A stretch of 64,000 nt of DNA from positions 39,605,604 to 39,669,603 of the forward strand of contig NC_091142.1 in NCBI RefSeq assembly GCF_041381155.1. Reading direction: 5' to 3'. Each line of letters opens with the position of its first letter. Positions within the stretch are counted from its first letter, which is position 1. A program made the translations under genes and the position numbers. The notes beneath the pieces are model-generated. The model ran no database searches. It was not told the DNA's origin and worked only from the letters and a program-made list of their open reading frames with translations. Source of the DNA: Argopecten irradians (lineage: Eukaryota > Mollusca > Bivalvia > Pectinida > Pectinidae). Below are positions 13,288 to 25,700 of the stretch, in pieces.

Positions 13288-16200
13288 ACTTACAGAACTT
13301 GTTAAGTAAATGTGATCAGATTTAGAACACTGACAGAACTTGTTAAGTAAATGTGATCAGATTTAGGATCCTGACAGAACTTGTTAAGTAAATGTGATCA
13401 GATTTAGGACACTGACAGAACTTGTTAAGTAAATGTGATCAGATTTAGGACACTGACAGAACTTGTTAAGTAAATGTGATCAGATTTAGAACACTGACAG
13501 AACTTGTTAAGTAAATGTGATCAGATTTAGGATCCTGACAGAACTTGTTAAGTAAATGTGATCAGATTTAGGACACTGACAGAACTTGGTAAGTTAATGT
13601 GATCAGACTTAGGACACTAACAGAACTTGTTAAGTAAATGTGATCAGATTTAGGACACTAACAGAACTTGTTAAGTAAATGTGATCAGATTTAGGACACT
13701 GACAGAACTTGTTAAGTAAATGTGATCAGATTTAGGACACTGACAGAACTTGTTAAGTAAATGTGATCAGATTTAGAACACTGACAGAACTTGTTAAGTA
13801 AATGTGATCAGATTTAGGACACTAACAGAACTTGTTAAGTAAATGTGATCAGATTTAGGACACTGACAGAACTTGTTAAGTAAATGTGATCAGATTTAGG
13901 ACACTAACAGAACTTGTTAAGTAAATGTGATCAGATTTAGGACACTGACAGAACTTGTTAAGTAAATGTGATCAGATTTAGGACACTGACAGAACTTGTT
14001 AAGTAAATGTGATCAGATTTAGGACACTGACAGAACTTGTTAAGTAAATGTGATCAGATTTAGAAACACTGACAGAACTTGTTAAGTAAATGTGATCAGA
14101 CTTAGGACACTAACAGAACTTGTTAAGTAAATGTGATCAGATTTAGAACACTGACAGAACTTGTTAAGTTAATGTGATCAGACTTAGGACACTAACAGAA
14201 CTTGTTAAGTAAATGTGATCAGATTTAGGACACTGACAGAACTTGTTAAGTAAATGTGATCAGATTTAGGACACTGACAGAACTTGTTAAGTAAATGTGA
14301 TCAGATTTAGGACACTAACAGAACTTGTTAAGTAAATGTGATCAGATTTAGGACACTGACAGAACTTGTTAAGTAAATGTGATCAGATTTAGAACACTGA
14401 CAGAACTTGTTAAGTAAATGTGATCAGATTTAGGACACTAACAGAACTTGTTAAGTAAATGTGATCAGATTTAGGACACTGACAGAACTTGTTAAGTAAA
14501 TGTGATCAGATTTAGGACACTAACAGAACTTGTTAAGTAAATGTGATCAGATTTAGAACACTGACAGAACTTGTTAAGTAAATGTGATCAGATTTAGGAC
14601 ACTAACAGAACTTGTTAAGTAAATGTGATCAGATTTAGAACACTGACAGAACTTGTTAAGTAAATGTGATCAGACTTAGGACACTAACAGAACTTGTTAA
14701 GTAAATGTGATCAGATTTAGAACACTGACAGAACTTGTTAAGTAAATGTGATCAGACTTAGGACACTAACAGAACTTGTTAAGTAAATGTGATCAGACTT
14801 AGGACACTGACAGAACTTGGTAAGTTAATGTGATCAGACTTAGGACACTAACAGAACTTGTTAAGTAAATGTGATCAGATTTAGGACACTAACAGAACTT
14901 GTTAAGTAAATGTGATCAGATTTAGGACACTGACAGAACTTGTTAAGTAAATGTGATCAGATTTAGGACACTGACAGAACTTGTTAAGTAAATGTGATCA
15001 GATTTAGAACACTGACAGAACTTGTTAAGTAAATGTGATCAGATTTAGGACACTAACAGAACTTGTTAAGTAAATGTGATCAGATTTAGGACACTGACAG
15101 AACTTGTTAAGTAAATGTGATCAGATTTAGGACACTTACAGAACTTGTTAAGTAAATGTGATCAGATTTAGGACACTGACAGAACTTGTTAAGTAAATGT
15201 GATCAGATTTAGGATCCTGACAGAACTTGTTAAGTAAATGTGATCAGATTTAGGACACTGACAGAACTTGTTAAGTAAATGTGATCAGATTTAGAACACT
15301 GACAGAACTTGTTAAGTAAATGTGATCAGACTTAGGACACTAACAGAACTTGTTAAGTAAATGTGATCAGATTTAGAACACTGACAGAACTTGTTAAGTT
15401 AATGTGATCAGACTTAGGACACTAACAGAACTTGTTAAGTAAATGTGATCAGACTTAGGACACTAACAGAACTTGTTAAGTAAATGTGATCAGATTTAGA
15501 ACACTGACAGAACTTGTTAAGTAAATGTGATCAGATTTAGGACACTGACAGAACTTGTTAAGTAAATGTGATCAGACTTAGGACACTAACAGAACTTGTT
15601 AAGTAAATGTGATCAGATTTAGAAACACTGACAGAACTTGTTAAGTAAATGTGATCAGATTTAGGATCCTGACAGAACTTGTTAAGTAAATGTGATCAGA
15701 TTTAGGACACTGACAGAACTTGTTAAGTAAATGTGATCAGATTTAGAACACTGACAGAACTTGTTAAGTAAATGTGATCAGATTTAGGACAGTGACAGAA
15801 CTTGTTAAGTAAATGTGATCAGACTTAGGACACTAACAGAACTTGTTAAGTAAATGTGATCAGATTTAGGACACTAACAGAACTTGTTAAGTAAATGTGA
15901 TCAGATTTAGGACACTGACAGAACTTGTTAAGTAAATGTGATCAGATTTAGGACACTGACAGAACTTGTTAAGTAAATGTGATCAGATTTAGGACACTGA
16001 CAGAACTTGTTAAGTAAATGTGATCAGATTTAGGACACTAACAGAACTTGTTAAGTAAATGTGATCAGATTTAGGACACTGACAGAACTTGTTAAGTAAA
16101 TGTGATCAGATTTAGGACACTGACAGAACTTGTTAAGTAAATGTGATCAGATTTAGGACACTGACAGAACTTGTTAAGTAAATGTGATCAGATTTAGGAT

Positions 16201-16331
16201 CCTGACAGAACTTGTTAAGTAAATGTGATCAGATTTAGGACAGTGACAGAACTTGTTAAGTAAATGTGATCAGACTTAGGACACTAACAGAACTTGTTTA
16301 GTAAATGTGATCAGATTTAGGATCCTGACAT
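13288..16331. repeat. 41-bp minisatellite, about 74 copies
   Basis: The unit includes CAGAACTTGTTAAGTAAATG followed by TGATCAGATTTAGGACACTG. Copies are head-to-tail with almost no indels (two one-base insertions, AGAAACACTG). Variation is concentrated at a few sites: GACAC/AACAC/GATCC, CTGAC/CTAAC, and GATTTAG/GACTTAG. The array ends about 180 bp beyond the stop codon of the ADAD1-like gene and could be in or near its 3' UTR. A unit of 41 bp is not a multiple of three, so no long frames arise. Confidence 0.97.
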
Positions 16332-16513
16332 ATTTCTATGGGCCTTGTTGGCCATCATGTCCTTTTAATGTGGAATGATGTCATCTTTGATCACTTGGAA
16401 AAACCAGATATACTGATGAGCAGACCATTGTCTCAAACAATGCCCATTGTAGTTTCTTGCACACATCCCATGTATCTTTCACACATATTTGACTATTTCT
16501 TTCCCTCTCGTTA

Positions 16514-16754
16514 TCAAAACTTGTTCACTTCTGCAGGTTTTCTGACCCAGTTACCGATTCCGATCTGAGCACAATGAGAAAAGAAAGCCTGTTTGGCAGC
16601 TTGGTAATTCTGGGCAGTGTTTTTAGCCACGATCACAGACGGAAGCTTGAGTAGTTGGTATTGTTGTGTGGCTTTAGCCAGCTCTTTGAACCGATGTAGG
16701 AATGCAGCTTTACACAGACGGCTAGCACCATTGGCTCCTGCCTTGTGTGGTGAT
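16514..16754 (-). CDS. ADAD1-like exon 12 and stop (IP6-pocket residues)
   Basis: The acceptor is ATTTTTCCAG. It encodes [30 protein letters not shown] and [15 protein letters not shown], then TGA at 16516-16514. Y617, K621, W636 and K639 occupy ADAR2 inositol-hexakisphosphate contact positions (Y668, K672, W687, K690) with identical spacing; the ADAR2 Asp695 position is Asn. Confidence 0.94.
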
Positions 16755-19700
16755 CTGGAAAAATGGACACATATTACTTCTAAGAAAATTTTTGACTTTA
16801 TTGGTTCAATAAATGAAAGTTTATGAAAGGATTCTTTTATAAAAGTTTTAAATCTTGGAAGAGTTAAAATCAAACTTAAAGATAAAATTTATAAAATTCC
16901 CTCCATGAAATGAACATAAATCCTATGTTTAATAATTAATTTACTTTACCTTACTACAAAAATGTGTCATTATGGGGAATAATATTTCAAGAACATTGAA
17001 TAAAAAAACAACAACATTCAAATAGATTTACCGATGTCAAATTTCTCAAAGAACAATAATGCTGTTTGTAAGCTTCAGTGTTAAATCATGTTGGAAGACA
17101 GTAAATATAATTATAATTTTGTTATTTCTACATTCCCACTGAAAACACTCAAAACATTTTGTAATTGGTTCTAAATAATACCATGCATAGAAACATAACC
17201 TACATATCAGATGCCCGACCAGTGTTGCCATCGATGACCTCCACTTTTTCGTCCCCTTGGGACCAGTTCATACAGAGTGGAGTAAAATGCTGGCCCATAT
17301 CTTGGGATGGGAGGGAGGTCGTTGTCAGTGTTGGGTGGTTAATGTGGTACGGAGGAGGCAGAGATTCTTGAAGAATATCATAAACACGACAACACACCGC
17401 CCGACTGAAGTGGCCATGGTCAAAATTACGGTCTATAAAGAAGAAAATGAATATAGAATATTTTTCAATATACATATATATGTAAATTATTTTGTATTTT
17501 TAGATAAATAACAGTTTATTGTCTTCTACTTTATACCTCCTTCCTAAATACAATATCTTTCAGAAAGGCTCTGAATTTAACTATTTTTACTATATGAAGA
17601 CACTGAGGAACATATTTGCATGACATTTCATATTGCTATAATATTGAAAACAGATGCAGTAATGTAACAGAGCGCATGATTTGATAGATTCGAACTTGGG
17701 ACCTCTGGAATACTAGTCTTAACGCTCAACCAATCGAGCTAAGGAAAAATTCTCTCTAGTGGAGCGGTATATTACAGCTAGTATTCACCAGGGTTATAGT
17801 AACTCAATCAAGAAGAGTGTAGACCTGACGGTTTCATTTCGGTTACGCTAACTGACTATACATTAGGGCTGCCGCGGTTAACCGGTATATTGGGGTATTG
17901 CAATGCACCACCAAAAAATATTGTACCGCGATACAGTTTACCTGTACCGTTTTTTTACGATATATTTTCTTAGTATCATAATTTCATTAATTTGATATAA
18001 TTAAAACGTCCTGTCATTAAAACAAAACCAGCAAGTTGTATTTGTTTTCCTTTCCGATAATATGAAGCCATGTGGGTATCCCTTTCGTTTTCATTCGATT
18101 CAGATGTCGGTCAAATGTTTGTAACTAACCTGTATTATGTTCAAATGATTCAAACATTTGCATGACGTTGAATATAAACAATATGACATTAGGCTAGTTT
18201 CTGAAATATTATCAAGCTGATTTGCTCCATCAATCAACAATACCGGAATATATAATTCTCTAAACACATTTAAGGCCCGGTGAATACATGGCTGCAAGGA
18301 TTTTGCCAGCTATTTCAGGCTTCATCGTCCGCCGCCATTTTCGAATTCCTACACGTGTCAAAACAACACTGCAAGTCGATCAGCCCTTTGAAGTTTAATC
18401 ACGATCGTAAGCTTATTTTGCCAGGACACTTGTTCTTAAATTTGTTCATTATTTAGGTTCAATAGTGTAAACTATCATGTTTAGTTATTGCATTATTAGG
18501 TTACTATCGTCTGTAGCCTAGCATTTTCACAAGCAGACTCGTATTTTTTAAAACAAGAACCTCACATTTGAACATTTCTGTTACTCAACAACACGGTTCA
18601 AATCGATGTAAAACTACATAACATAGCACTGTATGTTTGTATAATGTAAAGGGTGTTTTTATTATGGAATATATACAAAATAGACACCACATATGTTATG
18701 GTCAAAATATTGCAATACATATCACAATACAGTTGTTGTGTATCACAATATATCGTGGTACGTTTCTGCCGTATCGCGGCAGCCCTACTATACATGTATA
18801 GTAGTAATACTCTATCAAATTGATACCATTTGGTGACAAAGTCACAACATCTGCCTTACCTACAGTTACAGATTTGATATATACAGGCTGTAGGAAACAG
18901 GAGTAGAGCGCCCCCTGGACACCCACGACATTCCACAGTAGAAGTTTGTCACTACAGGACATCACAGATAGCTCTTCTGTCTCAAGGTCGACTAAAGTCT
19001 GAAGGCCAGTATCTTCCTCTTCCACAGGATTCACCTCCTCTGAAAGGTCACACAAGATCATTAACAGCTTTATTTGGGGGAATGTAAAATCATTTCAGGT
19101 CAGGTAAAGGTCATATAAAGGTCATTAAGTGCACGTTTATAGGACCAAATTACATCAAGTCAATGTCAAAGAGTGGTCAGTCATGATTTCAGATCAGTTT
19201 ACATAATACATAATGAGGGGTTACATAGCTGTCATGTTTTATATTGGGGATGCAATAAACAGGAACAAGACAGGTCAAGGTCACACAAGTAGTTACTTAT
19301 GGTTCCAAATAGGGTAATTGTGTTGTAAATAAATGGGGTTGATCAGATTTACACAAATGAATGATAGAAATAAATCAGTACTATATCAAAATAATTTTTC
19401 TTGTATAAACAGCTTCATATAAAGTTTTCAACAGTAAATGAATATCAAATTAATATGTAGTTACCCTCGCAGTTTTTTTGACAAAGCAACAACTGTTATA
19501 TCTGACACCTTAAATCTTGAGAAACATTACAGTATAGCTAATTAAAGGTCAATAGTTAATTACGTAGATTGTTCTTCACACACAGCCAGCCCGGGAACTC
19601 TTCACTGAATGCCGGAAAGTGGGCTCCTTTTCTGACCAAGTCAATTTGTTCTTGGTTCAACTGTGGACTAGGTGAGGGTCTGTAAGTTTACAAATCAGAT

Positions 19701-22700
19701 TCATGCAACCATGTACTCAACGTTCTTTAATCATATCAGATAAAAAACTGTATCACATACTCAGCTTGTATACCTTTAAATAAATGAATGAATATACTTT
19801 TTGGCTTTAATACCATAAAATCTTGATAATAAGCCTTAATCGAAAATAGACTGGTCTTAAAACTTAACCTTGGATTTTTTAGTCAAATGCATCTTGAAAA
19901 TATGCCACACTTAATATATCTATTTTAGTAAACCCAGCACTTTTTGTTCTTTTATTTTTTATTTATCTTCTTAGTAAACTTTTTATGTCGGCCACTTGGA
20001 AGATGAGTCTCTGACTCAAAGTGTTACCAACTCTAAATAAAGTCTATTATAATTATTATCATTATTGAAAGCTTTGTCCTTGCAGGGAAATTATTTTAAA
20101 AGAAAGCCAGTTTTATTTGGTATGTGATCAATATGAATCAATATGAAATTGTCACAACATTCTGGTGTTGTTGTTATTTTATTATGTATACAGTGTATAT
20201 ATCCTGATTGCTGTGCATTCATATTTGTATTATTAAAGATGCTCCACCGCCGACAGAGCATAAATGATATTTATCATTTGAACAATAATTGGTGTTTAAT
20301 CGTGTATATAATAGTCTAATTCACACAAAAAATAATATAAAATAATTTAGTTTGCCTTCGGTGCATGCGCATTCAGTAGTTCATTCCATATAGGATATAG
20401 TGGTACGGAATTTTTTCGGGATGCAATTACTTATTTTCATATTTTTAACTTGAAGTAAAATTAGAAGCTCAAACTTTTCAATGATGATAATGGTGTAAAG
20501 TAAGTAACTTTTGTAACTGAAGAACAAGAGGCCCATGGACCTTAACGGTCATCTGACTATTAGCAAAACACAATGTAGTCGTTTAAAGATTTTAACCTAT
20601 TTGACCCCTGTGACCTTGAATGAAGGTCAAGGTCATTCATTTGAACAAACTTGGTAGCCCTTCATCCCAGCATGCTGCAGGAACAATATGAGTATCCTGG
20701 GCCTTTTGGTTCTTGAGAAGAAGTTGTTTAAGGATTTTTAGCCTATTTAACCCCTGTGACCTTCAATGAAGATCAATGTCATTCATTTGAACAAACTTGA
20801 TAGCCCTTCATTCCAGTATGTCAAAGGCCCAATATCAGGTCTCTAGACCTCCTACTTATCTTAAAGAAGTTGTTTAAAATATTTTAGCCCATTTGACCCC
20901 TGTGACCTTGAATGAAGTTCAAGGTCATTCATTTGAACAAACTTGATAGCCCTTCATCCCAGCATGTCACAGGCCCAATATCAGGTCTCTAGGCTTCTTA
21001 GTTATTCACAAGAAGTTGTTTAACAGATTTTTAGCCTATTTGATCCTGTGACCTTGAATGAAGGTTCAGGTTGTTTATTTCAACAAACTTGGTAGCACTT
21101 CATCCCAGCATGCTGCAGGCCCAATATGAATATCCTGGGCCTTTCTGTTCTTGAGAAGAAGTCGTTTAAAGATTTTAGCCTATTTGACCCCTGTGACCTT
21201 GAATGAAGTTCAAGGTCATAAATTTGAACAAACTTGGTAGCCCTTTACCCAAGCATGCTGCAAGCCCAATATGAGTATCCTGGGCCTTTCTGTTCTTGAG
21301 AAGAAGGCGTTTAAAGATTTTTAGCCTATTTGACCTCTGTAACCTCGAATGAAGGTAAAGGTCATTCATTTGAACAAACTTGGTAGCCCTTCATCCCAGC
21401 ATGCTACATGCCCAATATGAGTATCCTGGGCCTTTTGGTTCTTGAGAAGAAGTCGTTTAAAGATTTCAGCCTTTTTGACCCCTGTGACCTTGAATGAAGA
21501 TCAAGGTCATTCATTTAAACAAACTTGATAGCCTTTCATCCCAGCATGTCACAGGCCCAATATCAGGTCTCTAGGCTTCTTAGTTATTCACAAGAAGTTG
21601 TTTATAAAGGATTTTTAGCTTATTTGATCCTGTGACCTTGAATGAAGGTTAAGGTCATTTATTTTAACAAACTTGGTAGCACTTCATCCCAGCATGCTGC
21701 AGGCCCAATATGAATATCCTGGACCTTTTTGTTCTTGAGAAGAAGTCGTTTAAAGATTTTAGCCTATTTGACCCCTGTGACCTTGAATGAAGATCAAGGT
21801 CATTCATTTGAACAAACTTGGTAGCCCTTCATCCCAGCATACTACATGCCCAATATCAGTACCCTGGGCCTACTGGTTCTTGAGAAGAAGTTGTTTAAAG
21901 ATTTTAGCCTTTTTGACACTGTGACCTTGAATGAAGATCAAGGTCATTCATTTGAACAAACTTGAAAGCCCTTCATCCAAGCATGTTACGGGCCCAATAT
22001 CAGGTCTCTAGGCCTCTTAGTTATTCACAAGAAGTTGTTTAAAGGATTTTTAGCCTATTTGACCCCTGTGACCTTGAATGAAGGTCAAGGTCATTTATTT
22101 GAACAAACTTGGTAGCCCTTCATCCAAGCATGCTGCAGGCCAAATATCCGTACCCTGGGCCTTCTGGGTCTTGAGAAGAAGTCGTTTAAAGATTTTAGCC
22201 TTTTTGACCCCTGTGACCTTGAATGAAGGTCAAGGTCATTCATTTGAACACACTTGGTAGCCCTTTGTCCCAGCATGCTACAGGCCAAATATCAGTACCC
22301 TGGGCCTTTCGGTTATTGAGAAGAAGTCGTTTGAATGAAAAGTTTACGCACGGCGCACGACGACAGTGGGTCAGATGACCTAAAAATACTAACTCATCTG
22401 CTCCTGTTTTCAATAGTGGAAAAATACCATTTGTCAGCGGTGGAGCATCTTTAAATATGTTCATGTACTTTATTATATTTTTTTTTAATTTGAACACATA
22501 TTAAAGACTTTGCAAATAAGCTAGTCTCGTAAGTAAACATGACATTTGAATTTCTTACCAAAAAGAATATAAGCCGCACCTTATTTAATATCAAGATTTT
22601 AGATATTTAGGTAACTTCAAACACATGTTTTTTCTGATAAAATCTTCATCCTTGTACAACAGAAGATTTCCGTGCTATGTCTACGTACTCGACTTCCGTG

Positions 22701-25700
22701 TAGTAGCCATAATCCCCACAAGGCGGTTCACTGAGGTAGAGGTGTAAACTGATGTAGTCCTTCATCTTTAACATACAGGATGTCTCTGAGATTTGTTCAA
22801 ATATTGATAACACTTTGCTGCCATCATAATAACTCTTCATCTCTTTGAAAAAATATCTGCAAGAAACAATACAGAATATTATAACCCATCTCATTAAACA
22901 TTTGTAGGTGATTCTCTGATATATGACATTTCTTCTTCTAAATGAAATTTAGATAAATGACTCTACAATATAATGCCTTAAAGTAGGCTACATCAAAACC
23001 AGTCAAACCTTGAAAAGAACTCCTCATTTAAGCATTGATGTCACTATTACTTCATTTTATCTGACTTTGAAAAAAACATTTGTGGTGGCAAACTGTGTGA
23101 ATCCATGTAAATCCGCGTAGCGGACTCTCACAAAAATTTGCAACAATTATCAATGTTTACTGACAAAATACAACAAGTGTTGGGGGTGTCGCTGATGTAA
23201 AAGCTCGCTCGCTGGGACAGTAGGTCATTGGCTATCGCAGCGACTGAAAGGCGGGACATATGTGACCGGGACAGTAGGTCATTGGCTATTGCAGCGACTG
23301 AAAGGCGGGGCATGTTACCTTGCTCTGCACTTTACCTTAGTCCGATCTAGTGTCAGGCTGATACAAATAAATTTCTCGGATAATACCCATATGTAAATGT
23401 ATTGTACTAACAACTATGATCAATTTTCAAATAACAAATCTGCTGATTATAATGTTTTGTCAACTATAGGTGGCAAAATCGAAGGCAAACACAACACACA
23501 CATAATTCTTTTCAAAGACACCCCCATGTTTGATTTTACTGGAAACCGTGATGAATGAAACAGTCAACAGGTAAAAAGTTTTGAAGTTAAAAAAAGTCAA
23601 GAAACTCAGAATAAACATTGTAAAACACCAGTATCATTTGGATTTTACCCAGAATAATTTAAAATCTGTGAAATCATCTTTCATGGTAAAAAAATTGTGT
23701 GCAAGTAAGTTAGGTTGTTTCAAATATGGTAAAGTAGGCTAATGAGAATCATCATGGCGGACAACTGAACCGTGTCAGAGATGCGAGTCGAAATGTGCTT
23801 ACAAACATAAGTTAGACATGAAGGTGGGTAAAAGAATAATCAGTTTATTTTAGAAATGTTGGATATTGTTAAATTTAATTGCAAACTTACATGACACACA
23901 TTGTTTTGCAACACTATGGTCACTGTCTGTCAATATCTGAGTTCTTGTATTAAAATAATAGCTGTATTTATATTATGTGTGTTGTGTGAATGGAGTATGC
24001 AAAAGAGTTATCTCCCTTTATCTGTTGTAATATTTCATTTCAAAACTTAATTATAATATCTATAATTGATGTAAGTTTAAACTATTACTTTTGCTACCAT
24101 TGGAGAGAATTTAAATAGGCTTTGCCTGTTATTTAATCCATTTGACTTGTAACATCTTTGTCAATAAAATTTGTTGAAATGAAACACTATGGTCAATGGG
24201 ACGGAATCGTAGCTCTGAGGACAACCATCTGTCAGAAATCATCTGTTGGTCATTCAGAGCTACGTTGTTGCACCCAGGTATTATATAAATATCAGTCTAC
24301 AGATTTAATGTTGCCGAATATCTATTTCGACTCATGAGACACGGATTACAGAAAAACAAGAGATCCCAGAGGGATCTTGGCGCCCACCAAAGATTAATCT
24401 ATGTCTGACAAATGAAAGAGGGATCTTTTCTCTGCTTTTCAAACTTACACTTCTTTTTTCTGCTTTTCAAACTTTAAACTATCAAAATCCAAGATGGTGG
24501 TCGCAAAATGCAATAGGCAGAACTAGGGTCCTAGAGGAACCTACATATGATATTTGAGAACAATCCCTTCAACACTTTCTGAGAAATAGCGGTAACAAAC
24601 TTTAACTATCAAAATCCAAGATGGCTACCGGTCGGCCATCTTGTTGACCGATCAGTCCCAAAATGCAATATGCACAACTGGGGTCCTAGGGGAACCTACA
24701 TATGAAATTTGAGAAAGATCCCTTCAGTGCTTTCTGAGAAATAGCGGTAACAAACTTTAACTATCAAAATCCAAGATGGCTACCTGGCGGCCATCTTGTT
24801 GACTGATCAGTCCCAAAATGCAATATGCACAACTGGGGTCCTAGGGGAACCTACATATGAAATTTGAGAAAGATCCCTTCAGTGCTTTCTGAGAAATAGC
24901 GGTAACAAACTTTAACTATCAAAATCAAAGATGGCTACCTGGCGGCCATCTTGTTGACTGATCAGTCCCAAAATGCAATATGCACTACTAGGGTCCTAGG
25001 GGAACCTACATATGAAATTTGAGAACAATCCCTTCAATACTTTCTGAGAAATAGCGGTAACAAACTTTAACTATCAAAATCCAAGATGGCCACCGGTCGG
25101 CCATCTTGTTGACCGATCAGTCCCAAAATGCAATATGCACAACTGGGGTCCTAGGGGAACCTACATATGAAATTTGAGAAAGATCCCTTCAGTACTTTCT
25201 GAGAATTAGCGGTAACAAACTTTAACTATCAAAATCCAAGATGGCGGCTGGTCGGCCATCTTGTTGACCGATCAGTCCCAAAATGCAATATGCACAACTA
25301 GGGTCCTACGGGAACCTACATATGAAATTTGAGAAAGATCACTTCAATACTTTATGAGAAATAGCGGTAACAAACTTTAACTATCAAAATCCAAGATGGC
25401 TGCCTGGCGGCCATCTTGTTGACCGATCAGTCCCAAAATACAATATGCACAACTAGGGTCCTAGGGGAACCTACATATGAAATTTGAGAAAGATCCCTTC
25501 AGTACTTTCTGAGAATTAGCCGTAACAAACTTTAACTATCAAAATCCAAGATGGCGGCTGGTCGGCCATCTTGTTGACCGATCAGTCCCAAAATTCAATA
25601 TGCACAACTAGGGTCCTAGGGGAACCTACATATGAAATTTGAGAAAGATCCCTTCAGTACTTTCTGAGAAATAGCGGTAACAAACTTTAACTATCAAAAT

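Noticed and set aside
13288..16331. CRISPR-like array
   Set aside because: The whole 41-bp unit is conserved with no unique spacers, and the setting is an animal nuclear genome. It is a minisatellite.
17683..17756. Functional tRNA gene
   Set aside because: The A and B boxes are recognisable but the T-stem and acceptor stem do not pair; it is better explained as a SINE head.
20525..22380. AGGTCA-like half-sites as a nuclear-receptor enhancer array
   Set aside because: The half-sites recur because the unit recurs. Spacing and orientation are not a consistent receptor element, so I kept it only as a descriptive note.
24209..24263. 55-nt hairpin (GTAGCTCTGA ... TCAGAGCTAC) as a microRNA precursor
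   Set aside because: Only 10 bp pair cleanly and the rest is weak; insufficient for a miRNA call.
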